A DNA stretch of 64,000 nt, taken from positions 123,501 through 187,500 of the forward strand of contig NZ_AKVN02000001.1 in assembly GCF_000271485.2 (NCBI RefSeq). Reading direction: 5' to 3'. Shown piece after piece: positions 8,969 through 18,121 of the stretch. The DNA comes from Pelosinus fermentans DSM 17108. Lineage in GTDB: Bacteria; Bacillota; Negativicutes; DSM-13327. The position numbers and the translations under genes are program-made. Position 1 is the stretch's first letter. Every line of letters starts with the position of its first letter. The notes below the pieces were generated by a model. That model was not told the DNA's origin, searched no databases, and saw only the letters and a list, made by a program, of their open reading frames with translations.

Positions 8969-9020
8969 AAAAATCCGCATGAAGTAAAGCACAGACTCGG
9001 CTTTTACCTTTTACGGATTT
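8969..9020 (-). terminator. Probable terminator after the amidase gene
   Basis: AAATCCG near 8970 pairs with CGGATTT near 9015, with a further GTAAAgC/GCttttAC pairing inside, and the minus-strand side ends in TTTTTTC. Internal mismatches make it weaker than its neighbours. Confidence 0.55.
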
Positions 9021-9065
9021 ATTTCTTTTGGTAACACACCTATTTCATTATAGGAATGTAATTTC

Positions 9066-9905
9066 TTACATTTTCTGACGAAGATCATATACATCCGTTC
9101 TGCGGTGCTGCAATAATGGCAGCTCCCTTCGAACCTTATTTAGGATTTCAAGATCAATTTCTGCAATAAGCAGTTTTTCTTTGTCATCCGCCACAGATAT
9201 GATTTGTCCCCATGGATCAACTACCATGGAGTGTCCATATACTTGATCCAAAGCTTCCGGAAAATTAGCCGGTGCTGCTCCTGCCACAAAAACTTGATTA
9301 TCAACAGCCCTAGACCGCATTAATAGTTCCCAATGAGCAGGACCTGTTGTCATGCCAAAGACACCTGGAAAGATAAGAAGTTTGGCGCCAGCAAGGGCCA
9401 TTAAACGCGATAACTCCGGAAAACGTATATCATAACAAATTCCAATTCCCAGAGTCAAGCCCGCCGCCTTTATTACCGTTATATCCTGTCCCGCTGATAA
9501 GATATTTGATTCTTTAAATACAGTACCACCTGCAATTTCAACATCAAATAAATGTATTTTTCGATGTCGCCCTAATAAGCGGCCTTCTTCATCAAAGATA
9601 AAACAGGTATTATAAATATTTCCGCGCTCATCTCTTTCAGGTATAGATCCACCTACTACTACCATCCGCTCTTGTGCTGCTGTTTGAGACAACATGGTAA
9701 AGGTATCTCCATCTGGATAGGATTCAGCATACCTTGAAAACAATTCTGCTTCATAAGGACAATTAAACATTTCAGGTAGTATAGCAACCTGGCATTTTTC
9801 TTTAGCTGCCCCTTTTAACATCCTTTCTGCATTACGAATGTTTAGCGCTTTATCTGGTGTAACAGTTAATTGACAAATTCCGATAGTAATGGAACTGGAT
9901 TTCAC
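9066..9905 (-). CDS. Carbon-nitrogen hydrolase (nitrilase superfamily, omega-amidase-like)
   Basis: A cytoplasmic amidase of about 279 residues. The Glu-Lys-Cys triad of the nitrilase superfamily is visible: Glu in ILPEMFNCPY, Lys in HRKIHLFD and Cys in GIGICYDIRFPE. The closest families hydrolyse omega-amides of alpha-keto acids (2-oxoglutaramate, 2-oxosuccinamate) or related small amides, which would fit nitrogen salvage beside the amino-acid uptake and glutamate synthase genes. I use the GTG at 9905, preceded by AAGGAGGGATTAGTC; the longer upstream frame has no such site. Exact substrate is unknown. Confidence 0.85.
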   Translation of the reverse strand: MKSSSITIGICQLTVTPDKALNIRNAERMLKGAAKEKCQVAILPEMFNCPYEAELFSRYAESYPDGDTFTMLSQTAAQERMVVVGGSIPERDERGNIYNTCFIFDEEGRLLGRHRKIHLFDVEIAGGTVFKESNILSAGQDITVIKAAGLTLGIGICYDIRFPELSRLMALAGAKLLIFPGVFGMTTGPAHWELLMRSRAVDNQVFVAGAAPANFPEALDQVYGHSMVVDPWGQIISVADDKEKLLIAEIDLEILNKVRRELPLLQHRRTDVYDLRQKM

Positions 9906-9962
9906 GACTAATCCCTCCTTGATTATAAAAAAATAACAATTCCTACATCTCAGCAATGGGAA

Positions 9963-11042
9963 TTACATTACTTTTAACAATGTGTTCAAATCAGAAGTAC
10001 AGATTTCGCCATTAGGACATCCAATTAAATTTCTGCCGCTATCCTTAGCATTATATAAAGCATCGTCTGCAATCTTAAAGAGTTCTTCTGCTGTTTTAAT
10101 TTTCTCATTGCCAATCCCATAGCCAATGCTAACAGTAACATGTAGTTCCGTTTCATCTCCAAAATGAAAGACATGCTGTTCTATGTTATTGGAAATCCTC
10201 AAAGCAGCAGCTTGTACTTCCTGTTCATTATTGCATTGCAGTATCACTGCAAATTCCTCCCCCCCATAACGAAAAACCATATCTCTCTCCCGCAGGCTAT
10301 TTGTTAAGACAATTGCGATATCCCGCAGTACAGCGTCACCACATAAATGCCCATAAGAATCATTAAAAACTTTAAAATAATCTACATCAAGAAGTAGTAT
10401 TGCTATGTTACTAGGCTGCATTTCATTTAGTCTTTGCCGAAAGGAGCGATAATTATATAACGTTGTTAATTCATCTTTTTCTGCCAAGCTGCTAACCATC
10501 TTATAAGAAGATTCCATCTGATTTAATAATTGATTGACCTTTTCGCTTTGGGAAAGAGCGCGTCCCTCTAGCTGAGATAAGTGCTGAACCAATACATTCA
10601 TATTAATAATGAGCAGCGAATGCATATATATAGATAACTGATTTTCTACAATCCCTTCTGCCTGACTCAGGCTAACTGCAGCGTATATACAGGAAATAAG
10701 CATGGATCCAATTAACGAATATCTAGGATTATATTGCAGGGCGATCTGTACTGCATAGAAATAAAATAATATCATTGCCATAGAATCCGGTGTATGCCAA
10801 TATAAGTATCCCAGTACAGCATTTGTAGCAATAAAAGAAAGGATCTCATAATAGATACCCCGTCTATCGATAGAAAAGGCAATTAAAATACCATATGTTA
10901 CCATCATCATGCCATAGAGAGAAAGCTGCTCATTGGATTCATCCGGCGCTTTTGTAAGGACTAAAGCCAAACAAAAAGCCAATGTAATCACATTTGCAAC
11001 AAATACAATCCGTACCTTCCTATACGTTTTTTCTTCAAACAT
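9963..11042 (-). CDS. Membrane diguanylate cyclase (GGDEF)
   Basis: About 359 residues. The first 170 contain five or six hydrophobic segments without a recognisable sensory family. A short linker with coiled-coil character leads to a C-terminal GGDEF domain (about 190-345). The active-site signature is GGEEF and the product-inhibition I-site RERD lies five residues before it, so it should make cyclic di-GMP and be feedback inhibited. The ATG at 11042 follows GAGGGTTTGGGC; a longer GTG start at 11099 is less well supported. No EAL domain is present. Confidence 0.9.
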   Translation of the reverse strand: MFEEKTYRKVRIVFVANVITLAFCLALVLTKAPDESNEQLSLYGMMMVTYGILIAFSIDRRGIYYEILSFIATNAVLGYLYWHTPDSMAMILFYFYAVQIALQYNPRYSLIGSMLISCIYAAVSLSQAEGIVENQLSIYMHSLLIINMNVLVQHLSQLEGRALSQSEKVNQLLNQMESSYKMVSSLAEKDELTTLYNYRSFRQRLNEMQPSNIAILLLDVDYFKVFNDSYGHLCGDAVLRDIAIVLTNSLRERDMVFRYGGEEFAVILQCNNEQEVQAAALRISNNIEQHVFHFGDETELHVTVSIGYGIGNEKIKTAEELFKIADDALYNAKDSGRNLIGCPNGEICTSDLNTLLKVM

Positions 11043-11141
11043 GCCCAAACCCTCTTTTGTTTTATAACTCAATTTTATCTCTATTGCTGGGTTCTCCACT
11101 TTTTTCCAAATTCCTGCCTAAAAGTTCATCTTTCTAACATT

Positions 11142-11192
11142 TAAAAGCGCATTGCTGATCACCAATATGAATTGGGATCAGAAATGCGCTTT
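11142..11192 (-). terminator. Terminator of the glutamate synthase operon
   Basis: AAAAGCGCATTgCTGATC (from 11143) pairs with GATCAGaAATGCGCTTTT ending near 11193, with T-rich flanks on both sides. It lies about 80 bases past the last glutamate synthase gene. Confidence 0.75.
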
Positions 11193-11274
11193 TATTTTAT
11201 AAAATCATTCTATCCGATGCCTTAAGGATAACTGCGGTTAAGATATAAACGGAGCGAAGAATCTATTTGAGGTA

Positions 11275-13581
11275 CTAGGCATGAATGGGCTGCTTATTCG
11301 CATGCATTGACCAAATACCGCAAGGGCAAATACCAGCACATATTCCGCAGCCGATACATTTATTGGCATTAGAAATATATTCAAAATTTCCATCTGATCC
11401 CAATGTGCGAGCAATAGCGTTTTCTGGGCAAGACCGCTCGCACATATGACAATCACGGCATGTGCCACAGCTGATACAACGTAAATGATCGTCATCTGCT
11501 TTGGGAACATCACAGGTATGACATTTTTTAAAATATGCCGTACTCAATCTATTTTTATCAATTTTAGTTTTTGTCTGCAATTGATAGGTAGTTCCCATCA
11601 GATAAGCATCTACCGCTGCTGCTGCCTGCTGCGCTGCACCAATGGCATCAACCATACGTCCCGGCTTTACAGCATCACCTGCCGTGTAGACGCCTTCTGC
11701 AATACGATAATCCCCGGCAACTTTCAAATGGCCTTTCTCAATGACAATTCCTTCTGGCAAGAACTCAAGTTCAGGCACTTCGCCAATTGCAATAATAATC
11801 GTATCACCTTTAATAAATTGATTATCTTGCGTAATAATGCCTTCAGCAGTAACCTCTTTTGTGACAACTGGCCACATTAAAGTCGCTCCTAAATCTTCTA
11901 CATGGGCAATTTCTTTATCATCAGCTGCCGGTCTTTGCACATCAATACAGGTTACATGTTCAGCTCCCATTTGATAAGCGCCGACAGCTGCATCCATCCC
12001 AGAATTCCCACAACCAATTACAATTACATGTTTACCGACTTTAGGAGATTTTCCTTTATTAATTCCTTTGAGAAAATCAATTCCCTTGACAATGCGTTCA
12101 TGCCCTGGCCAAGGAATCACTCTGCCTTTATGGCCGCCGGTAGCCACTACTACAGCATCATAAGCTGCTCTTATTTCAGAGAATTTTTCTCTATCCACAG
12201 GTGTATTATTTTTAAACACTACACCCATATCTTTAATGCGCTTTAATTCTGCAGCCAATGTTTGCTGGGGCAGTCGCGAACGAGGTATAACCTGTTCCAG
12301 CTTACCACCCATTTTTTCGTCGCTTTCAAACACCGTTATATCATAACCTTTACGGATTAACTGCCATGCCACAGTCAGACCTGCTGCACCACCGCCAATA
12401 ACAGCTACGCTCTTTCCTTTAGGAACTGCTGCCTTATCCAGGGTAACATCTTTAGAGTAGGTACCAAGTTCACCAATTTGTACAGAAATATCCAGATTTT
12501 TACGAGTACAGTCTTCCATACAAACATTCGGACACACCGCACCGCAAACGGAGCCAGGAAACGGTGTATACTCCAAGACCAGTTTATATGCTTCTTCCAC
12601 TTTTCCTTCCCGTAATAAATTATAGCGACGCTGGGATGGAATCGAAGCCGTACAATTAAATTCACATGGTGACGCATAATACGCATTTTCCCAAACTGGA
12701 ACACGTTGTCGATATACACCTGTCGTAACTAAACCAATTACAGAAAAATCATCCCTTAAAACATCACTAAAGATACCATTTGGCACCCACTCTTCCGTAC
12801 GAAAAGGAAGAATTTTAGTTTGGGAAGTTTTGCTGCGTTCTTCATATTTTAGTGGTATTACTTTATACCACTCGGACCAATTACTTAATTCAGCCCTTAT
12901 TTCCGGCCGTGCAATGGATGTTAAGAAATCATCCATCTTACCATCCAAATAGGCAATATCCTCTTCTTCAAGAGGTCTAATTTTGACATCTTTCTCGGAA
13001 ATCCCCGAAGCATTTCCCCGGAAATATAATGTTCCTCCAACCATGCCTACACAAGAACGGTCACCTAATACGGATTCAAATTTTTCACTGTCATAGCCAC
13101 AAACTACAGCAATTCCGCCGGACATAAATTCAAAGGAAAAGCTGCCGCAATTTTTTAAAACCCAAAATTCAGGTGGTGCATATAATGGATCATGTTTCAT
13201 CAAGGAGCCAGACCGGGTACCAGCCCGGCCACCAATAAAGATATTGCCCGATGCTGCACAATGAGCAGCCGTATCCCCTGCATCACCGCGAACAACAATC
13301 TTACCACCAGCATTCAGCCAGCCTACATCAGCAGAAGCAGACCCCTCTACAATAATCTGAGTACCTTCCAAACACATAGAACCTACGCGCTGTCCGGGAT
13401 TTTTCACTAAAAAATTAAGGTCTTTTCCTTCCGGATGCCATAACGGTCCTCCAATATCATGCTGGCCGGAAGCTTCAATATGAAATTCCGTCTCCCCTGC
13501 TGCCACTGCCTCATTAATGATTTGCAGCAAATCCTGAGTGGACATCCGTTGACTTCCGTCAAGGCTTTTTAACTTAAACAT
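11275..13581 (-). CDS. Glutamate synthase, fused GXGXG (GltB C-terminal) and GltD-like NAD(P)H oxidoreductase with ferredoxin domains
   Basis: A 768-residue fusion. Residues 1-about 240 are the right-handed beta-helix GXGXG domain of the glutamate synthase large subunit. Residues about 290-690 are a GltD-like flavoprotein: a Cys-rich entry region (CEFNCTASIP, CGAVCPNVCMEDC), FAD motif GGGAAGLTVAW, NAD(P)H motif GCGNSGMDAAVGA and a second FAD contact GDAVKPGRMVDAIGAA. The last 80 residues carry a Cys cluster and a CIGCGICAGICPCGIW ferredoxin motif. It would pass electrons from NAD(P)H to the FMN subunit encoded upstream. Start ATG is preceded by AGGAGG. It is the last gene of the operon. Confidence 0.88.
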   Translation of the reverse strand: MFKLKSLDGSQRMSTQDLLQIINEAVAAGETEFHIEASGQHDIGGPLWHPEGKDLNFLVKNPGQRVGSMCLEGTQIIVEGSASADVGWLNAGGKIVVRGDAGDTAAHCAASGNIFIGGRAGTRSGSLMKHDPLYAPPEFWVLKNCGSFSFEFMSGGIAVVCGYDSEKFESVLGDRSCVGMVGGTLYFRGNASGISEKDVKIRPLEEEDIAYLDGKMDDFLTSIARPEIRAELSNWSEWYKVIPLKYEERSKTSQTKILPFRTEEWVPNGIFSDVLRDDFSVIGLVTTGVYRQRVPVWENAYYASPCEFNCTASIPSQRRYNLLREGKVEEAYKLVLEYTPFPGSVCGAVCPNVCMEDCTRKNLDISVQIGELGTYSKDVTLDKAAVPKGKSVAVIGGGAAGLTVAWQLIRKGYDITVFESDEKMGGKLEQVIPRSRLPQQTLAAELKRIKDMGVVFKNNTPVDREKFSEIRAAYDAVVVATGGHKGRVIPWPGHERIVKGIDFLKGINKGKSPKVGKHVIVIGCGNSGMDAAVGAYQMGAEHVTCIDVQRPAADDKEIAHVEDLGATLMWPVVTKEVTAEGIITQDNQFIKGDTIIIAIGEVPELEFLPEGIVIEKGHLKVAGDYRIAEGVYTAGDAVKPGRMVDAIGAAQQAAAAVDAYLMGTTYQLQTKTKIDKNRLSTAYFKKCHTCDVPKADDDHLRCISCGTCRDCHMCERSCPENAIARTLGSDGNFEYISNANKCIGCGICAGICPCGIWSMHANKQPIHA

Positions 13582-13593
13582 ATTGGTTTCCTC

Positions 13594-15228
13594 CTAACAC
13601 ACATACTGAATTGCCAATTTCTCAGCGATGGCTTGATCCGTTGTTACTAAAGCATCCGAGCGACCCACGGGCAAGGAGCTATTGCCAATTGGCGCCATTA
13701 ATTTTCTTAATTCACTATCAAGGGCCAGCATATATTCTACGATATTTTGCGCCCCTTTATCAATATCTAAACGTTCAACAAGCCGAGGATCCTGAGTACA
13801 AATACCCGCAGGGCATTTGCCAGTATTACAAGCGTTGCATCTGCCATGTTCATTCCCTACGCAGCCTAACAGCTGAATTAATATTTTGCCGAGAAATACC
13901 CCATTAGCACCTAAACAAATGACTTTAAATGCATCGGCTGCTGCATTGCCAGTAAGTCCAATGCCGCCGCCAGCCCATAAAGGGATCTGTCCTTGTCGTC
14001 CTTGCTTTACTGCTGACAAATAGCACTCCCTTGTCTTGGAAACTACAGGGTGTCCTGTGTGATCAAGAGAAATTTCATTGGCAGCACCTGTACCGCCTTG
14101 AATGCCGTCGAGAAAAAATCCACCGCAGATTCGATAAGGATCACGCAGCAAATTATTATATACAGACACCGACGTTGCAGAAGCAGCGCACTTAATCGCT
14201 ACCGGAACCCTAAACTTAAATGCTGCATTCATTGACAAAAACATTTTCTGTACAGATTCTTCAATGGAATACAAACCTTGGTGATTCGGAGGGGACATCA
14301 GATCTGCTTTGGGTACACCACGAATTGCTTGCACATGATCAGCAACTTTAGCTGCAGGCAAAAGTCCTCCATCACCAGGTTTTGCGCCTTGGCCTATTTT
14401 TATTAGCACTCCAGCTGGGTCTACTTTCATTTTCGGTATTGCTTTCACAATTCGATTCCAGCCAAAATGTCCTGATGCAATTTGTAATATCATGTATTTG
14501 AGCTGCTCTGATTCCAAAAGCTTTACAGGCATTCCGCCTTCACCAGATGACATGCGCACAGGCATATTATGCTTTTCATTCAGATAGGCTGTAGCCAATG
14601 CAACGGCTTCCCATGCTCTGGTAGATAAAGCCCCAATAGACATATCACTGAAAATAATAGGATAAATCCAATTTACGGGTGGCAGCTTAGCGGTCAGATT
14701 CAATGTGCCATTTACCGCACTCAAAGGTAGCTCGTGAGGCATGAGTACCCGTCCGAAAGGCGCTAAAATGTCAAAAGTATGACGCTCTGAATCTAAAGCC
14801 GGATCAGTCATCTGAGAAATACGCCCAACAATAATATTATCTAATGTGCGTCCACTATTTAAGCTGGTACGTCCCCCGCGTTTAATAGGAGAACCGCCTT
14901 TCCTGGCCAATAGACTAAAACGGGAATCAGGATTTCGAACTGGTTTAATAGCCTGATTGGGACATATCTTCTCACACATCCCACAACCTGTACAGGCGTT
15001 TTCAATGCTATTTCGTTGTTTTATCATAAGTACTGCGCTATGTTTTTGACTTGGCTCTGGACGATGACCAGTAGAGACAGTAATGGAACGACGTTCTACA
15101 GCAGGCATGATAGCCTGAAAGGTACAGGCTGCAACACAGCTGCCGCACATGGTGCAGCGATCAGGCTTACATTCGATTTTCCAAGGTAAATCGTTCACTG
15201 TGACATCCTGAGTCTTTATTGTTTCCAT
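13594..15228 (-). CDS. Glutamate synthase FMN-binding (central) subunit with N-terminal ferredoxin domain, archaeal type
   Basis: 544 residues. Two 4Fe-4S motifs come first (CTMCGSCVAAC near 26 and CTGCGMCEKICP near 80), then the (beta/alpha)8 FMN domain where 2-oxoglutarate and ammonia form glutamate. The 3Fe-4S region is visible as CNACNTGKCPAGICTQD. This is the architecture of archaeal and clostridial split glutamate synthases. The start ATG follows GGAGGTAGAG, and the gene overlaps the amidotransferase gene by 13 bases, so translation is coupled. Confidence 0.9.
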   Translation of the reverse strand: METIKTQDVTVNDLPWKIECKPDRCTMCGSCVAACTFQAIMPAVERRSITVSTGHRPEPSQKHSAVLMIKQRNSIENACTGCGMCEKICPNQAIKPVRNPDSRFSLLARKGGSPIKRGGRTSLNSGRTLDNIIVGRISQMTDPALDSERHTFDILAPFGRVLMPHELPLSAVNGTLNLTAKLPPVNWIYPIIFSDMSIGALSTRAWEAVALATAYLNEKHNMPVRMSSGEGGMPVKLLESEQLKYMILQIASGHFGWNRIVKAIPKMKVDPAGVLIKIGQGAKPGDGGLLPAAKVADHVQAIRGVPKADLMSPPNHQGLYSIEESVQKMFLSMNAAFKFRVPVAIKCAASATSVSVYNNLLRDPYRICGGFFLDGIQGGTGAANEISLDHTGHPVVSKTRECYLSAVKQGRQGQIPLWAGGGIGLTGNAAADAFKVICLGANGVFLGKILIQLLGCVGNEHGRCNACNTGKCPAGICTQDPRLVERLDIDKGAQNIVEYMLALDSELRKLMAPIGNSSLPVGRSDALVTTDQAIAEKLAIQYVC

Positions 15229-16322
15229 CTCTCTACCTCCAATGCGTCATTAATAATAACTACTTCACGTTCATTTGGATATACATCCTGTTCCTGATTA
15301 CGATGCGGCAAAATGGCATTCAACCCACATACCTCAGAAGCAATGGCTACCATCGTCCCATCTCCGCCTACAACTACAGGCCGTAATTTTTTAGAATCGC
15401 AGCAGGTTATAATATTTCCATTAGGCAGCATACCAATTACGGTATTCGGTCCATTAATCTCTAACGAACCCAATGATTGTCTGATTGCCCGCAGTTCAGC
15501 ACCATCGGAACGAAGACTAAGCTCATTAAATGGAAGAGGAGTAATCACATGCTTATAATACTTAATGGGCCATTTTAACTCTTGCAGCACATAGTGCAAG
15601 GTATAAAGAAAGTTCTGTGAATCGGACTCAAAACCAATATACCCCCGGTGCAATGATTTTTGGTATTCTTTATTTTTGGTATAAAAAGTGTTTTCTCCAT
15701 TAGCACACAAGGTATATCCCTGCAAGAAAAATGGATGGGCCGCATAGCGCACAATATCGTAATTTGTGTTTTGCCGACACTGAACTACTACATTTTTCGC
15801 CATCAAATCACCATTGTTGTCCCATAATTTAAAATAGGTAGCAATGTCCCAGGGATCGCCAATTTCTTTTAAGGTCAAAACATCTGGCCAAAAAGAATAT
15901 ACATAACCTTGCTCTTGCTTTTCCAACAACTCACGCAATGCCAATCTAGTATCTAAAAGTAATTCGCCTTTTGCCTCTTCAGAAGCATCGCGATAATACT
16001 CAGGATAATCATAATTGCGAAAAATATAATACGGCATAGCCTTAATATCAAGCTTTACATTTTTCACCCCGCGAGGAATCCATTCCGCTAATTGACGAAA
16101 ATCATTGGCTTCCATATAGTCTTCAACCAGCTTCGCTCCTTTTTGCGTACAGGCTAATGACAACAATGGCTTATCTTTATATTTTGAAAAAACTCCTGCC
16201 ATATCCTGCATAACCATTGCAAATCCTGAATTATCATGTCCTTCTTGCTGCGGTAACATTAAATGCAGCGCTGCTGATGGATGGAAAAATTCCTTACTTT
16301 TAATGGCGCCAATTCTACACAT
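15216..16322 (-). CDS. Glutamate synthase class II glutamine amidotransferase subunit
   Basis: About 368 residues with the Ntn-type glutaminase fold that releases ammonia from glutamine for the FMN subunit. I move the start to the ATG at 16322, giving MCRIGAIKS. The catalytic Cys must be residue 2 to become the free N-terminal nucleophile, and AAGGAGTGGGGG lies just upstream. The longer frame reaching 16421 would bury that Cys. First gene of the three-gene operon, behind a structured leader and consensus promoter. Confidence 0.88.
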   Translation of the reverse strand: MCRIGAIKSKEFFHPSAALHLMLPQQEGHDNSGFAMVMQDMAGVFSKYKDKPLLSLACTQKGAKLVEDYMEANDFRQLAEWIPRGVKNVKLDIKAMPYYIFRNYDYPEYYRDASEEAKGELLLDTRLALRELLEKQEQGYVYSFWPDVLTLKEIGDPWDIATYFKLWDNNGDLMAKNVVVQCRQNTNYDIVRYAAHPFFLQGYTLCANGENTFYTKNKEYQKSLHRGYIGFESDSQNFLYTLHYVLQELKWPIKYYKHVITPLPFNELSLRSDGAELRAIRQSLGSLEINGPNTVIGMLPNGNIITCCDSKKLRPVVVGGDGTMVAIASEVCGLNAILPHRNQEQDVYPNEREVVIINDALEVERWKQ

Positions 16323-16509
16323 ATCTTCCCCCACTCCTTCATACCAAGCTAAATTCAAATTATATAAATATCCTTTGTAGACCAGGGCTGCACCCTCAAT
16401 GACAGATCGTGAAAAAAGCAACTTATATCATTGCAACAGAAAAGACCCGGGAAACCACTGGATAGTGAAGTTGGTTCTTAGTAGAAAATACCTCTCTACC
16501 AGCAAACCT

Positions 16510-16625
16510 TACTTATCCAGGACTTTCCGCAGGGCCTTTTTTACCCACGGTGTTGTGCAATCTGCACCTGTACCGCTTGGACCAGACCGCTGTAAAGCGC
16601 GGAACCCTAGGTACACTCCTAAAAA
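16510..16625 (-). ncRNA. ykkC-class riboswitch, best fit to the ppGpp (2a) subtype
   Basis: Read on the minus strand, the leader contains the ykkC-family conserved blocks in order: GTGTACCTAGGGTTCC, GGTCCAAGCGGTACA, then ACACCGTGGGTAAAAAAGG followed by a short stem. UGUACC/GGUACA pair as a helix. ykkC RNAs include guanidine, ppGpp, PRPP and ADP/dADP sensors. The ACACCGUGGG block and location before glutamate synthase genes fit the ppGpp subtype as I remember it; the PRPP subtype mainly precedes purine genes. Family call is firm, ligand is inference. The downstream platform (16323-16510) has alternative pairings, including CTGGATA with TATCCAG, but I could not identify one strong terminator. 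Confidence 0.82.
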
Positions 16626-16668
16626 TCTTTTGTCTCATTGTAGGATACGCTTTTGTTTCACTTACTAC

Positions 16669-16697
16669 ATTATAAAAACGAAATGTTTCACTGTCAA
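16669..16697 (-). promoter_or_regulatory. Consensus promoter of the glutamate synthase operon
   Basis: Minus-strand TTGACA (16692-16697) and TATAAT (16669-16674) with 17-base spacing. Transcription would start near 16662, just before the riboswitch aptamer, and leave a leader of about 340 bases. Confidence 0.85.
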
Positions 16698-17086
16698 TAT
16701 GTATAAAAAATAATACATTATACACTTTATATACATGAAAAATATTATTTTTTTCTGAAAACTCCCACATTTTCTACTGATAATCACTCTCTCCGATTTA
16801 TGATGTTTGTATATTTATTCACATTTTTTCGCTCTAATTCACTATGTATTTCAAGATGCTGATTCCTTGTGCCTTTACATTACTGGTCTGTAACCCATTG
16901 ACAAAAAGATAACGGTTCATTATGTATTGCATTGTTTTTCAGTATACAAAATAATATGATTCTTGAATCAGAGGCGCAAACGTTAGACCCATGTATAATT
17001 TAACAAATATTAACATATACTACTTCTATCTTATATTTGTTCATGAGAAACCTCATAATATAATTTTGCTAGATAGGAGCTATCAA

Positions 17087-17662
17087 ATGTTAAAAAACCT
17101 TTTTAGTTTCCCTAAACTAAACTCCGAATTAAAATTGAACATTAATCAACCTACTGCAATGTATGATATTGCCAGCCATTTACGCAGTATTATGCAAGAA
17201 GCAGCTACAACAGATGTTTCTCTCGTCATCTTGTGTATTGGGACAGATCGTTCTACAGGTGATTCTCTTGGTCCCCTTACAGGCACCAAGCTGCGTTCTT
17301 TCAATCCTTATCCACACATTTACGGCACTCTGGATGAGCCCATTCATGCTTCTAACTTAAAAGATAGCATAAGTTCTATCCAGACAAAGATCACCAATCC
17401 TTATATTATTGCTGTGGATGCTTGTCTTGGCAGATTAGAAAACGTAGGCTGCGTCTCTCTTGGTAAAGGATCTCTAAAACCAGGTGCCGCCGTACATAAA
17501 GATCTTCCTTCCGTAGGCGATGCATATATTACGGGCATTGTAAATGTAAGCGGTTTTATGGAGCATCTTGTATTGCAAAGTACAAGATTAAACTTAGTTA
17601 TGAAAATGTCTGATACCATCGCTCATGCCATCTCTTACGGTTTACGAACCTACGCAAAATAA
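17087..17662 (+). CDS. yyaC: Sporulation protein YyaC (DUF1256, spore protease-like fold)
   Basis: About 191 residues. The conserved core VILCIGTDRSTGDSLGPLTG and the later IIAVDACLG and PSVGDAYITGIVNVSGFMEH blocks are typical of YyaC, a sporulation protein related in fold to germination protease GPR. The ATG at 17087 follows AGGAG by 7 bases and is preferred to the upstream TTG/ATG extension. In Bacillus yyaC lies beside spo0J as well; here hydF, DUF554 and others intervene. It runs head-on to replication. A strong terminator follows. Confidence 0.88.
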   Translation: MLKNLFSFPKLNSELKLNINQPTAMYDIASHLRSIMQEAATTDVSLVILCIGTDRSTGDSLGPLTGTKLRSFNPYPHIYGTLDEPIHASNLKDSISSIQTKITNPYIIAVDACLGRLENVGCVSLGKGSLKPGAAVHKDLPSVGDAYITGIVNVSGFMEHLVLQSTRLNLVMKMSDTIAHAISYGLRTYAK

Positions 17663-17687
17663 ACAACATTTTTAATATTAAAATCGT

Positions 17688-17720
17688 AAGAACGCTAGAG
17701 GTATAACCTCTAGCGTTCTT
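17688..17720. terminator. Bidirectional terminator between yyaC and the YkuS-family gene
   Basis: 15-base arms 17688-17702 and 17706-17720 pair perfectly around a 3-base loop. The plus-strand side continues TTTTCTCTT. Confidence 0.88.
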
Positions 17721-17798
17721 TTCTCTTAGACGATCTGCATTTAAATGACCATAACAAAAACTGAATCCAGATGTCATTTTGGATTCTAATTTTTTCAA

Positions 17799-18029
17799 TT
17801 ACACGCGCCCTAGTTCTTCAATAATTTCATTAAATGTTTTATCCGCAGCATTAATAACAGGTACATCAGTAAGTGAGTCTTGCATTGCATTTACATCGGT
17901 TCCACCTACGATAATAGCATCGACTCCGCTAAGATTACTTTCACTTAAATCTACTACCTCATATCCTTTTGTTTCTAACATATCCGCTAAAATAGACAAC
18001 GTTTTTTCTACTGCAATAATACCTTGCAT
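17799..18029 (-). CDS. YkuS/UPF0180 family small protein
   Basis: 76 residues. The pattern of an N-terminal helix followed by KGYEVVDLSE, DAIIVGGTDVNAMQD and VPVINAADKTFNEI matches the UPF0180 (YkuS) family of unknown function found in spore-forming Firmicutes. I start at the ATG at 18029, 8 bases after GGAGG; the GTG at 18038 directly abuts that site. It has a Rossmann-like alternation of strands and helices and no signal or membrane segment. Confidence 0.75.
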   Translation of the reverse strand: MQGIIAVEKTLSILADMLETKGYEVVDLSESNLSGVDAIIVGGTDVNAMQDSLTDVPVINAADKTFNEIIEELGRV

Positions 18030-18121
18030 CGCATCCACCTCCGGCTATAGGGTTAACAAAAGATATGGGGATTATTCAACTTTTTAGCAATTATTCCATT
18101 TATTTTTATAACCCATTCTGG

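Larger units (their letters stand above)
8646..9065. other. Promoter and leader of binding protein copy 3, plus terminator of the amidase gene
   Basis: 8646-8855 is an AT-rich leader for copy 3. The promoter is at 8862-8890. 8969-9020 holds an imperfect hairpin that would end transcription of the amidase gene. No gene is visible. Confidence 0.6.

Noticed and set aside
11485..11880. Plus-strand open frame of 131 codons inside the glutamate synthase fusion
   Set aside because: Antisense to conserved FAD and ferredoxin motifs, Cys/His-rich by mirror of those codons, and without a start signal.
16405..16440. GCAAT/GTTGC hairpin with a T6 run as the terminator of the ykkC leader
   Set aside because: The stem is only about five base pairs including a G-U pair, so I do not call it as the expression platform.
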